DNA from: Oscillospiraceae bacterium | GTDB lineage: Bacteria; Bacillota; Clostridia; Oscillospirales; Oscillospiraceae | Assembly (NCBI GenBank): GCA_902767395.1 | Contig: CACXHI010000127.1 | Span: forward strand, 1-5,618 | DNA length: 5,618 nucleotides | Direction of reading: 5' to 3' | In this document: positions 1 to 5,618 of the stretch, one piece after another | Numbering within the stretch: position 1 is the stretch's first letter | How the letters are laid out: each line of letters begins with the position of its first letter | Program-made: the position numbers and the translations under genes | The notes under the pieces: generated by a model | What the model was told of the DNA's origin: nothing | What the model saw: only the letters and a program-made list of their open reading frames with translations | The model's database searches: none

Positions 1-1
1 C

Positions 2-409
2 CGGGTCGCCATTGCGGGCGTGATTGCCATGGAGCCGGACGTGCTGATTCTCGACGAGCCCACCGCCGGTCTGGACGCTGCGGGCCGGGACTCCATTCTG
101 GAGAATATCCGCGCCTATCAGCAGGCGCAGAACGCCGCCGTTTTGATGGTCAGTCACTCGATGGAGGAGGTTGCCGCCCTTTGCAGCCGCCTGATCGTGA
201 TGAATCACGGCGGCGTGGCGATGGATGGCACTCCGAGCGAGGTCTTTACCCGCTCGGAGGAGCTTGTGCAGATGGGCCTGAGCGTCCCGCAGGTCACCAC
301 GGTCTTCCGCCTGCTGCGGCAGAAGGGGCTGGAGCTCCCGGCAGACGTCTATACCGTGCGCTATGCCGTCCGCTGTCTGGCGGCGTGGAAGGAGGGCCGT
401 CCATGCTGA
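2..409 (+). CDS. ecfA2: Energy-coupling factor transporter ATPase, probably EcfA2 (partial, 5' end missing)
   Basis: This is the C-terminal 135 residues of an ABC ATPase that powers an ECF-type importer at the cytoplasmic face of the membrane. The window opens in frame just after where the LSGGQ signature should be: the first residues, RVAIAGVIAMEPDVLILDEP, run from the post-signature helix into Walker B, with Asp18 and catalytic Glu19 of the fragment. The D-loop follows (AGLD, 22-25) and then the switch histidine (His52 in MVSHSMEE). Walker A, the Q-loop and the signature lie outside the window, so about half of a usual 280-290 residue protein is missing. The tail after residue 80 (GLSVPQVTTVFRLLRQKG, then LPADVYTV) resembles the ECF ATPase C-terminal extension rather than a generic ABC protein. 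EcfA2 rather than EcfA1 is inferred from its place directly before ecfT. The stop codon lies inside the start of ecfT. Confidence 0.93.
   Translation, partial: RVAIAGVIAMEPDVLILDEPTAGLDAAGRDSILENIRAYQQAQNAAVLMVSHSMEEVAALCSRLIVMNHGGVAMDGTPSEVFTRSEELVQMGLSVPQVTTVFRLLRQKGLELPADVYTVRYAVRCLAAWKEGRPC
389..395 (+). promoter_or_regulatory. Ribosome binding site of ecfT
   Basis: AAGGAGG is a full Shine-Dalgarno match. It ends 7 nt before the ATG at 403 and lies inside the last codons of the upstream ATPase gene. It fixes the ecfT start, because the longer in-frame extension from 181 would overlap the ATPase gene heavily and lacks the conserved EcfT N-terminus at its beginning. Confidence 0.85.
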
Positions 410-1209
410 AGGATATTACCCTCGGTCAGTTCTTCCCCGGAAAAACTGTGATCCACAGGCTGGACCCGCGCACGAAGCTTCTGGTTTTGATTCTGTACAT
501 CGTGACCCTGTTTCTGGCCAAGTCCTACGTCTCCTACGCTCTTGTGCTGGCCTTCCTCGTTATGGTCACGCTGCTCGGGCACATTCCCTTCAAGGCCATG
601 ACGCGGGGCTTGAAGCCCATGCTGATTTTCATCATCTTTACGGCGGTGCTGAACCTGTTCTATACGAAGGGCGGGCGGCTCCTGTTCGAGTGGAAATTCA
701 TCCATATCTATTCCGAGGGCGTGCGCACGGCCTTTTTCATGGTTCTGCGAATCCTGCTGCTGATTTGCGGCACCTTCCTTCTGACCTACACCACCTCGCC
801 CATTGCCCTGACCGACGCGCTGGAGCGGCTGCTCAGCCCGCTGAAAAAGCTGCACGTTCCCGTTCATGAGCTGGCGATGATGATGTGCATTGCCCTGCGC
901 TTCATTCCGACGCTGATCGAAGAGACCGACAAGATCATCTCCGCCCAGAAGGCGCGCGGCGCCGACTTTGAAACCGGCAATCTCCTGCGCCGCGCCAAGG
1001 CGCTGGTGCCGATTTTGGTCCCTCTCTTTGTGAGTGCGTTCCGTCGGGCCGACGAGCTTGCGACCGCGATGGAGTGCCGCTGCTACCACGGCGGCGAGGG
1101 GCGCACCCGGCTCAAGATCCTGCGCTTCGCTTCGCTGGACTATCTGGCCTTTTTCATCGGCCTTGTGCTTTTGGCCGCTGTGATCGTGCTCAGACACTTC
1201 GGGCTGTAA
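403..1209 (+). CDS. ecfT: Energy-coupling factor transporter transmembrane protein EcfT
   Basis: EcfT is the membrane scaffold that links the EcfA ATPase pair to interchangeable substrate-binding S components for uptake of vitamins and other micronutrients. The protein has 268 residues, normal for the family. It opens with the typical GQFFPGKTVIHRLDPRTK (residues 8-25). Hydrophobic membrane segments follow at roughly 26-40, 43-59, 72-87, 108-130 and 247-264. The cytoplasmic coupling region between them carries the first Ala-Arg-Gly motif at 184-186 (SAQKARGADF). The second motif sits in RRADELATAMECRCY (214-228) and reads Cys-Arg-Cys rather than Ala-Arg-Gly; the arginine that contacts the ATPase is kept (Arg226). 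It overlaps the ATPase gene by 7 nt (ATGCTGA) with a strong ribosome binding site, so the two are almost certainly translated from one message. The order ATPase-ecfT-truA is the classic Firmicutes arrangement. No S component is encoded here, which suggests a shared group II ECF module. Confidence 0.96.
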   Translation: MLKDITLGQFFPGKTVIHRLDPRTKLLVLILYIVTLFLAKSYVSYALVLAFLVMVTLLGHIPFKAMTRGLKPMLIFIIFTAVLNLFYTKGGRLLFEWKFIHIYSEGVRTAFFMVLRILLLICGTFLLTYTTSPIALTDALERLLSPLKKLHVPVHELAMMMCIALRFIPTLIEETDKIISAQKARGADFETGNLLRRAKALVPILVPLFVSAFRRADELATAMECRCYHGGEGRTRLKILRFASLDYLAFFIGLVLLAAVIVLRHFGL

Positions 1210-1213
1210 CTGT

Positions 1214-1978
1214 ATGAAAAATATCGCACTGGTACTCAAATATGAGGGCTCCGCCTATCACGGCTGGCAGGTGCAGCGCAACGCCGTCTCCGTGGCGGCG
1301 ACGCTGGAGAAGGCCGCCGCGATGGTGGTGGGCCATCCGGTTCACATCACCGGCTGCGGACGGACGGATGCGGGCGTCCACGCCCGCCGCTACGTGGCGA
1401 ATTTCCGCACCGATTCCGCCATCCCTGTCTCGCGTCTGCCCTATGCGCTCAATACCCATCTGCCGGAGGACATCGTGGTGTCCGACGCCTTCGAGGTTCA
1501 CGAGGGCTTTAATGCCATCGGCTCCTGTGTGCGGAAGGAATATACCTATCTGATTTATAACTCCAGAATCCGCGACCCGTTCTACGTCAACCGCGCTTGG
1601 TTTTATCCCAAGCGGCTTGACGAGGCGGTGATGCAGCGGGCGGCGGACTGCTTCGTGGGAACCCACGATTTTGCCGCGGTCCGTTCCGTGGGTACGGATG
1701 TGAAATCCACCGTGCGCACGGTTTACCACTTCGACGTGGAGCGGGAGGGGGATCTGATCTCCTGCCGCATCTGCGCGAACGGCTTTTTGTATAACATGGC
1801 CCGCGCCATGGTGGGTACTGCGGTCTATGCCGCAGAGGGAAAATTCCCGCCCGAGGCAGTTGCCGAGATTTTGGCGGGGAAAAACCGCACTGCAGCCGGG
1901 CCGACGGCGCCCCCCGGCGGTCTGTATATGACCCGGCTGTGGTATGACGACGGAAAGGCGGTGTTCTCCATTGCGTAA
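1214..1978 (+). CDS. truA: tRNA pseudouridine(38-40) synthase TruA
   Basis: TruA isomerises uridine to pseudouridine at positions 38, 39 and 40 in the anticodon arm of tRNAs. The 254-residue product has the full family length. The catalytic motif GCGRTDAGVHA spans 47-57, with nucleophile Asp52. Other family blocks are the N-terminal YEGSAYHGWQVQ (10-21), RKEYTYLIYN (107-116), the GTHDFAAVRS segment (149-158), GFLYNMARAMVGT (190-202) and the C-terminal AGPTAPPGGLYM (228-239). The start lies 4 nt after the ecfT stop. I see no good Shine-Dalgarno sequence before it, so translation probably depends on ribosomes finishing ecfT. The 3' end overlaps the probable start of the next gene. Nothing looks broken. 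Ribosomal protein genes rplM and rpsI, which often follow truA in Firmicutes, do not follow it here. Confidence 0.97.
   Translation: MKNIALVLKYEGSAYHGWQVQRNAVSVAATLEKAAAMVVGHPVHITGCGRTDAGVHARRYVANFRTDSAIPVSRLPYALNTHLPEDIVVSDAFEVHEGFNAIGSCVRKEYTYLIYNSRIRDPFYVNRAWFYPKRLDEAVMQRAADCFVGTHDFAAVRSVGTDVKSTVRTVYHFDVEREGDLISCRICANGFLYNMARAMVGTAVYAAEGKFPPEAVAEILAGKNRTAAGPTAPPGGLYMTRLWYDDGKAVFSIA
1954..1963 (+). promoter_or_regulatory. Probable ribosome binding site for the TTG start at 1971
   Basis: AAAGGCGGTG differs by one base from AAAGGAGGTG, the ideal anti-16S match. Its core (AAGGCGG, 1955-1961) lies 9 nt before the TTG at 1971. The in-frame ATG at 1944 has no comparable site at a suitable distance, so this sequence is the main reason for choosing the TTG start. 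Confidence 0.6.
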
Positions 1979-3158
1979 AGGTCCTGTTCCCGTGCCGCAG
2001 AGCGCACCAAAAAAACACCTGTGGCCCCGGGTGCTGATGATGGTGCTCTCGATCCTGCTGGTGCTTCTTCTGGCGGGGTGGCTGATTTTTCCCCGGATCA
2101 TTAACCCGGATCGTCTGATCCGTACCTTCCGCTATATGGGACTGCGCGACCGGCCGGATTTCGGCTGCATCATCTTTGAGGGCAGCGCGAACAACGTCTT
2201 CGCCGGCTGCGACGAGGGATTGTCAGTGGGCAGCGAGAACGGGCTGACCCTGTTCGATCTGAACGGAACGCAGAAGGCCTTCGTGCAGGAGTCCTTCTCC
2301 ACGCCCATCCTGCGCACCGGCGAGGATGCGACCCTCTGCTTCAGCCCCGGTGGAACCAATTTCGCCATGGTGAACAGCCAAGGCGACACGGTGCTCGAGG
2401 AGTCCATCGGCACGCCGATTGTGAACGCCGATCTCAGCGCCGACGGCTACATGGCCTATATCACGACCGAGAGCGGCTATAAGTCCGTGACGACGGTTCG
2501 CAACCCCGAGCAGAAGCCCGTCTTCCGCTTTTCCTCCCGGACGCGCTATCTCAACGCCTGCGCGGTCTCCGAGAACGGGCGTCTGCTGGCGGTCTCCAGC
2601 CTGGAGGAGCAGGACAGCGCGTATCGGACGTCCATCCTCTTTTTGCATACCGACGAGACGCTGACCGATCTGGAGACCGATCTCGGCTCCACGGCGCACT
2701 ATGAGATCAACAATGAGGTGGTGTACGAGCTGCGCTTTCTCCGCCCGGACCGCCTGCTGGCGATTTGCCAGAATGAGATCCTGTTTCTCGACACGGACGG
2801 CGCCTGCCTCTCCGCCGTGCCGCTGGAGGAGGGGAATCTGGCGGACTACAGCGTCAGCGCCGACGGCTGGCTGATTCTGGCGCTGGAGCCCCAGCTTGGC
2901 GGCAGCTCCCGGCTTCTGACCTTCAATGCCGACGGGGAGAAGCTCGCGGAAACGGAGACGGCCAACCGAATCCGCTCCGTCTCCGCCTGCGAGGGCTACG
3001 CCGCTGTTCTGACGGAGCTTTACGTGGAGACCTATGACCGCAAGCTCCGGGCCTATGACCGTTCTTGGGAGGTTCAGGGCATCAACCGGGCACTGGCCCG
3101 TGCGGACGGCTCCGTTCTGCTGGTGAGCGCCGGAAGCACAAAGCTGTTCATTCCCTGA
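1971..3158 (+). CDS. Membrane-anchored predicted beta-propeller protein, DUF5711-like
   Basis: This is a protein of unknown function. From the TTG at 1971 it has 395 residues: a short basic N-terminus (several Lys/Arg before residue 20), one hydrophobic helix at about 21-40, then a large soluble domain. The charge pattern predicts an uncleaved signal anchor with the domain outside the membrane, and I see no lipobox cysteine. The soluble part is rich in short beta strands and turns that recur, such as LSADGY (155-160), VSENGR (199-204) and VSADGW (295-300), with alternating hydrophobics such as RLLAICQNEILFLDTDG (261-277). This suggests WD40- or YVTN-like propeller blades. The architecture fits the DUF5711 family of Clostridia as I remember it; no search confirms this. 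The start is uncertain: an in-frame ATG at 1944 would add nine residues but has no ribosome binding site, while the TTG has a near-ideal one and overlaps truA by 8 nt. Tight coupling to truA implies co-expression, but no shared function is evident. Confidence 0.85.
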   Translation: MRKGPVPVPQSAPKKHLWPRVLMMVLSILLVLLLAGWLIFPRIINPDRLIRTFRYMGLRDRPDFGCIIFEGSANNVFAGCDEGLSVGSENGLTLFDLNGTQKAFVQESFSTPILRTGEDATLCFSPGGTNFAMVNSQGDTVLEESIGTPIVNADLSADGYMAYITTESGYKSVTTVRNPEQKPVFRFSSRTRYLNACAVSENGRLLAVSSLEEQDSAYRTSILFLHTDETLTDLETDLGSTAHYEINNEVVYELRFLRPDRLLAICQNEILFLDTDGACLSAVPLEEGNLADYSVSADGWLILALEPQLGGSSRLLTFNADGEKLAETETANRIRSVSACEGYAAVLTELYVETYDRKLRAYDRSWEVQGINRALARADGSVLLVSAGSTKLFIP

Positions 3159-3172
3159 ATCCACAATGAGAG

Positions 3173-3188
3173 TCCTTTTGGAAAGGAG
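3173..3188 (+). promoter_or_regulatory. Ribosome binding site of the Clp gene within a small hairpin
   Basis: AAAGGAG (3182-3188) is a strong Shine-Dalgarno sequence, 9 nt before a TTG at 3198 and 12 nt before the ATG at 3201. The six bases TCCTTT at 3173-3178 are complementary to AAAGGA at 3182-3187 with a three-base loop (TGG), so the message could fold and cover the site. The stem is short and A/U-rich at its loop end, hence only marginally stable. A role in regulation is inference. I see no CtsR-type heptad repeat or CIRCE (HrcA) inverted repeat in the 42-nt gap and no convincing sigma-A promoter there. Confidence 0.6.
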
Positions 3189-3200
3189 TTTTGAACCTTG

Positions 3201-5504
3201 ATGAAACCCACACTTTGCAGCCGATGCAACAAAAACGTCGCCGTCATTTTTATCACGAAGATTGAAAACGGAACGTCCACCAACGAGGGCCTGTGTCTGA
3301 AATGCGCCAAGGATCTTGGCATCAAGCAGGTGGACGACATGGTCAGGCAGATGGGAATTTCCGACGAGGATCTGGAGAATCTCTCCGGGGAGATGCTGTC
3401 CATGCTGGGCGGAAGCCCCGAGCAGGATCCCGAGCAGCCCGAGGACGACGATTCGGACGGACAGACCGCAACCTTCCCCTTCCTCAGCCGACTCTTCGGC
3501 GGTCTGACCGGACCGTCCAACCTGCCTGCACAGCGGCAGGACCCGCCCAAGGGGACGACGCCGCCGACCCAGCCGCCCAAGAAAAAGCATAAGTTTCTGG
3601 ACGCCTACTGTTTGGATTTGACGCGCCGCGCCCGGGAGGGGAAGCTGGATCGTATCATCGGACGGGAGGAAGAGACGGAGCGGGTCATCCAGATTCTCAA
3701 CCGCCGCCAGAAAAACAATCCCTGCCTGATCGGAGAACCGGGCGTCGGCAAGACCGCCATTGCCGAGGGGCTTGCCCAGAAAATTGCCGCCGGCGCGGTC
3801 CCCTTCAAGCTCCGCGACAAGGAGGTTTTCCTGCTGGATATGACCGCGATGGTTGCGGGAACCCAGTTCCGGGGCCAGTTTGAGAGCCGGATGAAGAACC
3901 TGATCGGAGAGATCAAGGCCTGCGGCAATATCATTCTGGTCATCGACGAGGTGCATAATCTGGTTGGCGCGGGCGACGCGGAGGGCTCGATGAACGCCGC
4001 CAACATCCTCAAGCCCGCCCTTTCCCGAGGCGAGGTGCAGGTGGTTGGCGCAACGACCTTTAAGGAGTACCGCAAGTATATCGAGAAGGACTCTGCGCTG
4101 GAGCGTCGTTTCCAGCCCGTCACGGTGAACGAGCCGACGATTGAGCAGTCCATCGCCATTCTCAGGGGCATCGCGGGCTATTACGAGCAGTACCACGGGG
4201 TCGAAATCACCCCGGAGATTGCGCGGCAGACCGTCCTGCTCTCCGAGCGCTATATTACGGATCGCTATCTGCCCGATAAGGCCATCGACCTGCTTGACGA
4301 GGCCTGCTCCGACGAGAATCTGCGCAATCCCGTTATCAATACCCTCGCCACGGCCTCGAAGGATCTGGCGGACGTGGAGCTGGAGCTGAAGATGCTCACC
4401 GAAAAAACGGAGGAGAAGACGCCCGAGGACTATGAGCGGATCGCCATTTTGCGCACCCGCTCGCTCCAGCTTGGCGAGCAGATCTCCGAGCTGGAGGCGC
4501 AGCCCAAGCCCCGTCTGACGATGGAGAATCTGGCGCGGGTGATCGAGCTGTGGACGAAGATTCCCGCCTCGAAGATTCAGGCGCAGGAATACGAGCAGCT
4601 CCGCCATTTGGAGGACAATCTGAAAAAGCACGTCGTGGGGCAGGACGAGGCGGTTTCCGCCATCTGCACCGCCATTCGCCGCAGCCGCGCCGGAATCAGT
4701 GCCAAGAAGCGGCCGGTGTCCTTCATTTTTGTCGGCGCGACCGGCGTGGGCAAGACCGAGCTGGTCAAACGGCTGGCGGACGAGCTGTTTGAGTCCGTGG
4801 AGTCGCTGGTGCGGCTGGATATGTCCGAGTATATGGAGAAGCATTCCGTCTCCAAGATCATCGGTTCGCCTCCCGGCTACGTGGGCTATGACGAGGCCGG
4901 ACAGCTGACCGAGAAGATTCGGCGCAAGCCCTATTCCGTCGTACTCTTCGACGAGATCGAGAAAGCCCATCCCGACGTGCTGAATATCCTCCTGCAAATT
5001 CTGGACGAGGGGCGCATCACCGACGCGCAGGGCAGACTGGTCAATTTTGAAAATACGATTATTGTGATGACCTCCAACGCGGGCTCTGACCGCCGCGACG
5101 GCTCTGTGGGCTTTGGCAAGAGCCTGACGGAGCAGACGAAGGAGAAAGCGCTCAAGGCGCTGGGCGAGTTCCTGCGGCCCGAGTTTTTGAACCGGGTGGA
5201 TGAGATCGTCTGCTTCAACAAGCTCTCCGAGGCCAACTTCCGCGACATTGCCCTGATTATGCTCAACGAGCTGAAGACGGCGCTTGACGACCGGGGCATT
5301 GCGCTCGGTTGGGACGACGCGGTGCTGGACTGCCTGACGCAGAAGTCCTATTCCGTTCAGTACGGCGCCCGCAACCTCCGCCGCACAATTGAAAAGGAGA
5401 TTGAGAACCCCATTGCGGAGGCAATCATCGACAGCTTTGCAAATCCCATTCGCATCCTGCACCTGAGCGCCGCGGAGGGCGTCATCCAACTGGAGGCGCG
5501 GTAA
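3201..5504 (+). CDS. clpE: ClpE-type ATP-dependent Clp protease ATP-binding subunit
   Basis: This HSP100/AAA+ unfoldase would unfold proteins and thread them into ClpP in the cytoplasm. It has 767 residues. The N-terminus is a zinc-binding module with CxxC pairs at Cys6/Cys9 and Cys32/Cys35, as in ClpE, in place of the double-repeat Clp N domain of ClpC. An acidic, proline-rich linker follows (about 71-130). The first ATPase domain has Walker A GEPGVGKT (178-185), Walker B ILVIDE (245-250), sensor VVGATT (281-286) and arginine fingers 302-303. A charged, probably helical middle segment (about 386-434) is shorter than in ClpB. The second ATPase domain has GATGVGKT (512-519), pore loop GYVG (559-562), Walker B VVLFDE (580-585), arginine finger Arg665 and sensor-2 GAR (722-724). 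VGF at 636-638 sits where ClpP-docking loops occur, arguing against a ClpB-like disaggregase. The block AEGSMNAANILKPALSRGE (260-278) also recalls ClpE. All catalytic residues are present. The symbol rests on architecture; ClpC-like is the alternative name. TTG at 3198 is a possible start one codon earlier. Confidence 0.95.
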   Translation: MKPTLCSRCNKNVAVIFITKIENGTSTNEGLCLKCAKDLGIKQVDDMVRQMGISDEDLENLSGEMLSMLGGSPEQDPEQPEDDDSDGQTATFPFLSRLFGGLTGPSNLPAQRQDPPKGTTPPTQPPKKKHKFLDAYCLDLTRRAREGKLDRIIGREEETERVIQILNRRQKNNPCLIGEPGVGKTAIAEGLAQKIAAGAVPFKLRDKEVFLLDMTAMVAGTQFRGQFESRMKNLIGEIKACGNIILVIDEVHNLVGAGDAEGSMNAANILKPALSRGEVQVVGATTFKEYRKYIEKDSALERRFQPVTVNEPTIEQSIAILRGIAGYYEQYHGVEITPEIARQTVLLSERYITDRYLPDKAIDLLDEACSDENLRNPVINTLATASKDLADVELELKMLTEKTEEKTPEDYERIAILRTRSLQLGEQISELEAQPKPRLTMENLARVIELWTKIPASKIQAQEYEQLRHLEDNLKKHVVGQDEAVSAICTAIRRSRAGISAKKRPVSFIFVGATGVGKTELVKRLADELFESVESLVRLDMSEYMEKHSVSKIIGSPPGYVGYDEAGQLTEKIRRKPYSVVLFDEIEKAHPDVLNILLQILDEGRITDAQGRLVNFENTIIVMTSNAGSDRRDGSVGFGKSLTEQTKEKALKALGEFLRPEFLNRVDEIVCFNKLSEANFRDIALIMLNELKTALDDRGIALGWDDAVLDCLTQKSYSVQYGARNLRRTIEKEIENPIAEAIIDSFANPIRILHLSAAEGVIQLEAR

Positions 5505-5515
5505 AACCCGTTTCG

Positions 5516-5552
5516 CCCCCAATCCGTTTCCCGCGTGGAAAGGGATTGGGGG
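5516..5552 (+). terminator. Long stable hairpin after the Clp gene, probable terminator without a clear U-tract
   Basis: An inverted repeat starts 11 nt after the Clp stop codon. Ten bases at 5516-5525 pair with 5543-5552, a single G-G mismatch (5526/5542) follows, then TTTCC (5527-5531) pairs with GGAAA (5537-5541) around the loop CGCGT (5532-5536). This gives 15 pairs in a G+C-rich stem. Its place between the last gene of the cluster and a new promoter fits a transcription terminator. The bases after it (ATCACTTCTC) contain no run of T, so it is not a canonical intrinsic terminator on this strand. It may instead protect the 3' end of the message or act with Rho. Confidence 0.55.
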
Positions 5553-5586
5553 ATCACTTCTCAGCCCTGCGTCGCATAGTTTTCGT

Positions 5587-5615
5587 TTGACTTTACCGCA
5601 CAAAGCGTGTATAAT
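5587..5615 (+). promoter_or_regulatory. Strong sigma-A promoter for a gene beyond the right edge
   Basis: A -35 box TTGACT (5587-5592, five of six consensus bases) and a perfect -10 box TATAAT (5610-5615) are separated by 17 bp, the optimal spacing. The surrounding DNA (about 5578-5618) is much richer in A+T than the genes to its left. Transcription should start a few bases past the window edge and run rightward. The downstream gene or RNA is not visible. Only 34 nt separate the hairpin from the -35 box, which supports a transcription-unit boundary here. Confidence 0.82.
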
Positions 5616-5618
5616 AAC

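Noticed and set aside
181..402. In-frame N-terminal extension of ecfT back to an ATG at 181
   Set aside because: It would overlap the ATPase gene by more than 200 nt, has no membrane-protein character, and the ATG at 403 has a perfect ribosome binding site and the conserved EcfT N-terminus.
361..1239. A 292-codon minus-strand frame opposite ecfT
   Set aside because: It is Gln/His-rich and lacks motifs, as expected from the reverse complement of hydrophobic Leu/Val codons in a membrane protein.
1190..2101. A 303-codon minus-strand frame opposite truA
   Set aside because: truA is complete with all catalytic motifs. The antisense product is rich in His/Arg/Gly and resembles no family, so it is a shadow frame.
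3159..3200. Search for CtsR heptads, a CIRCE element or a sigma-A promoter in the gap before clp
   Set aside because: None is visible in the 42 nt. Only the ribosome binding site and its small hairpin can be supported, so read-through from upstream is the simpler view.
2223..5603. A 1126-codon open frame on the minus strand, antisense to the propeller and clp genes
   Set aside because: The translation has no recognisable motif and low-complexity Leu/Gly/Arg/Gln/His composition. It lies opposite two well-supported genes, and such stop-free antisense frames are expected when codon use is strongly GC-biased.
1..5618. Mobile element, CRISPR array, tRNA or rRNA gene
   Set aside because: No transposase or integrase motif, no regularly spaced direct repeat and no tRNA or rRNA sequence was recognised. 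The window is packed with intact housekeeping-type genes.

Overview
The window reads as a compact, single-strand stretch of a GC-rich Firmicutes (Clostridia) chromosome, most likely a gut Oscillospiraceae/Ruminococcaceae-type bacterium. This is inferred from high GC with G/C-rich third codon positions, strong Gram-positive-style Shine-Dalgarno sequences, an ecfA-ecfT-truA block, a DUF5711-like membrane-anchored protein and a zinc-finger Clp ATPase. No sequence search was possible, so the family level is an inference.

Layout, all on the + strand: (1) positions 2-409, the C-terminal part of an energy-coupling-factor ATPase, probably EcfA2, cut by the window edge; (2) 403-1209, EcfT, the membrane scaffold of the same transporter, overlapping the ATPase by 7 nt; (3) 1214-1978, TruA, the tRNA pseudouridine synthase, 4 nt downstream; (4) 1971-3158, a membrane-anchored predicted beta-propeller protein resembling DUF5711, probably starting at a TTG inside the 3' end of truA; (5) 3201-5504, a ClpE-type AAA+ unfoldase with an N-terminal four-cysteine zinc-binding module, two ATPase domains and a ClpP-docking-type loop; (6) 5505-5618, a non-coding tail with a long hairpin and then a near-consensus sigma-A promoter pointing off the right edge.

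The first four genes overlap or nearly touch and look like one co-transcribed, translationally coupled unit. The Clp gene follows after 42 nt with its own strong ribosome binding site and may be read through from the same transcript. The ECF genes serve uptake of vitamins or other micronutrients together with substrate-binding S components encoded elsewhere. TruA modifies tRNA anticodon arms, and the Clp ATPase feeds misfolded or tagged proteins to ClpP. The propeller protein has no known function. The window is mostly conserved housekeeping content, and I see no mobile element, CRISPR array, RNA gene or clearly novel system. The points most worth a second look are the coupling of the uncharacterised propeller protein to truA and clp, the hairpin that covers the clp ribosome binding site, and the long hairpin without a U-tract.
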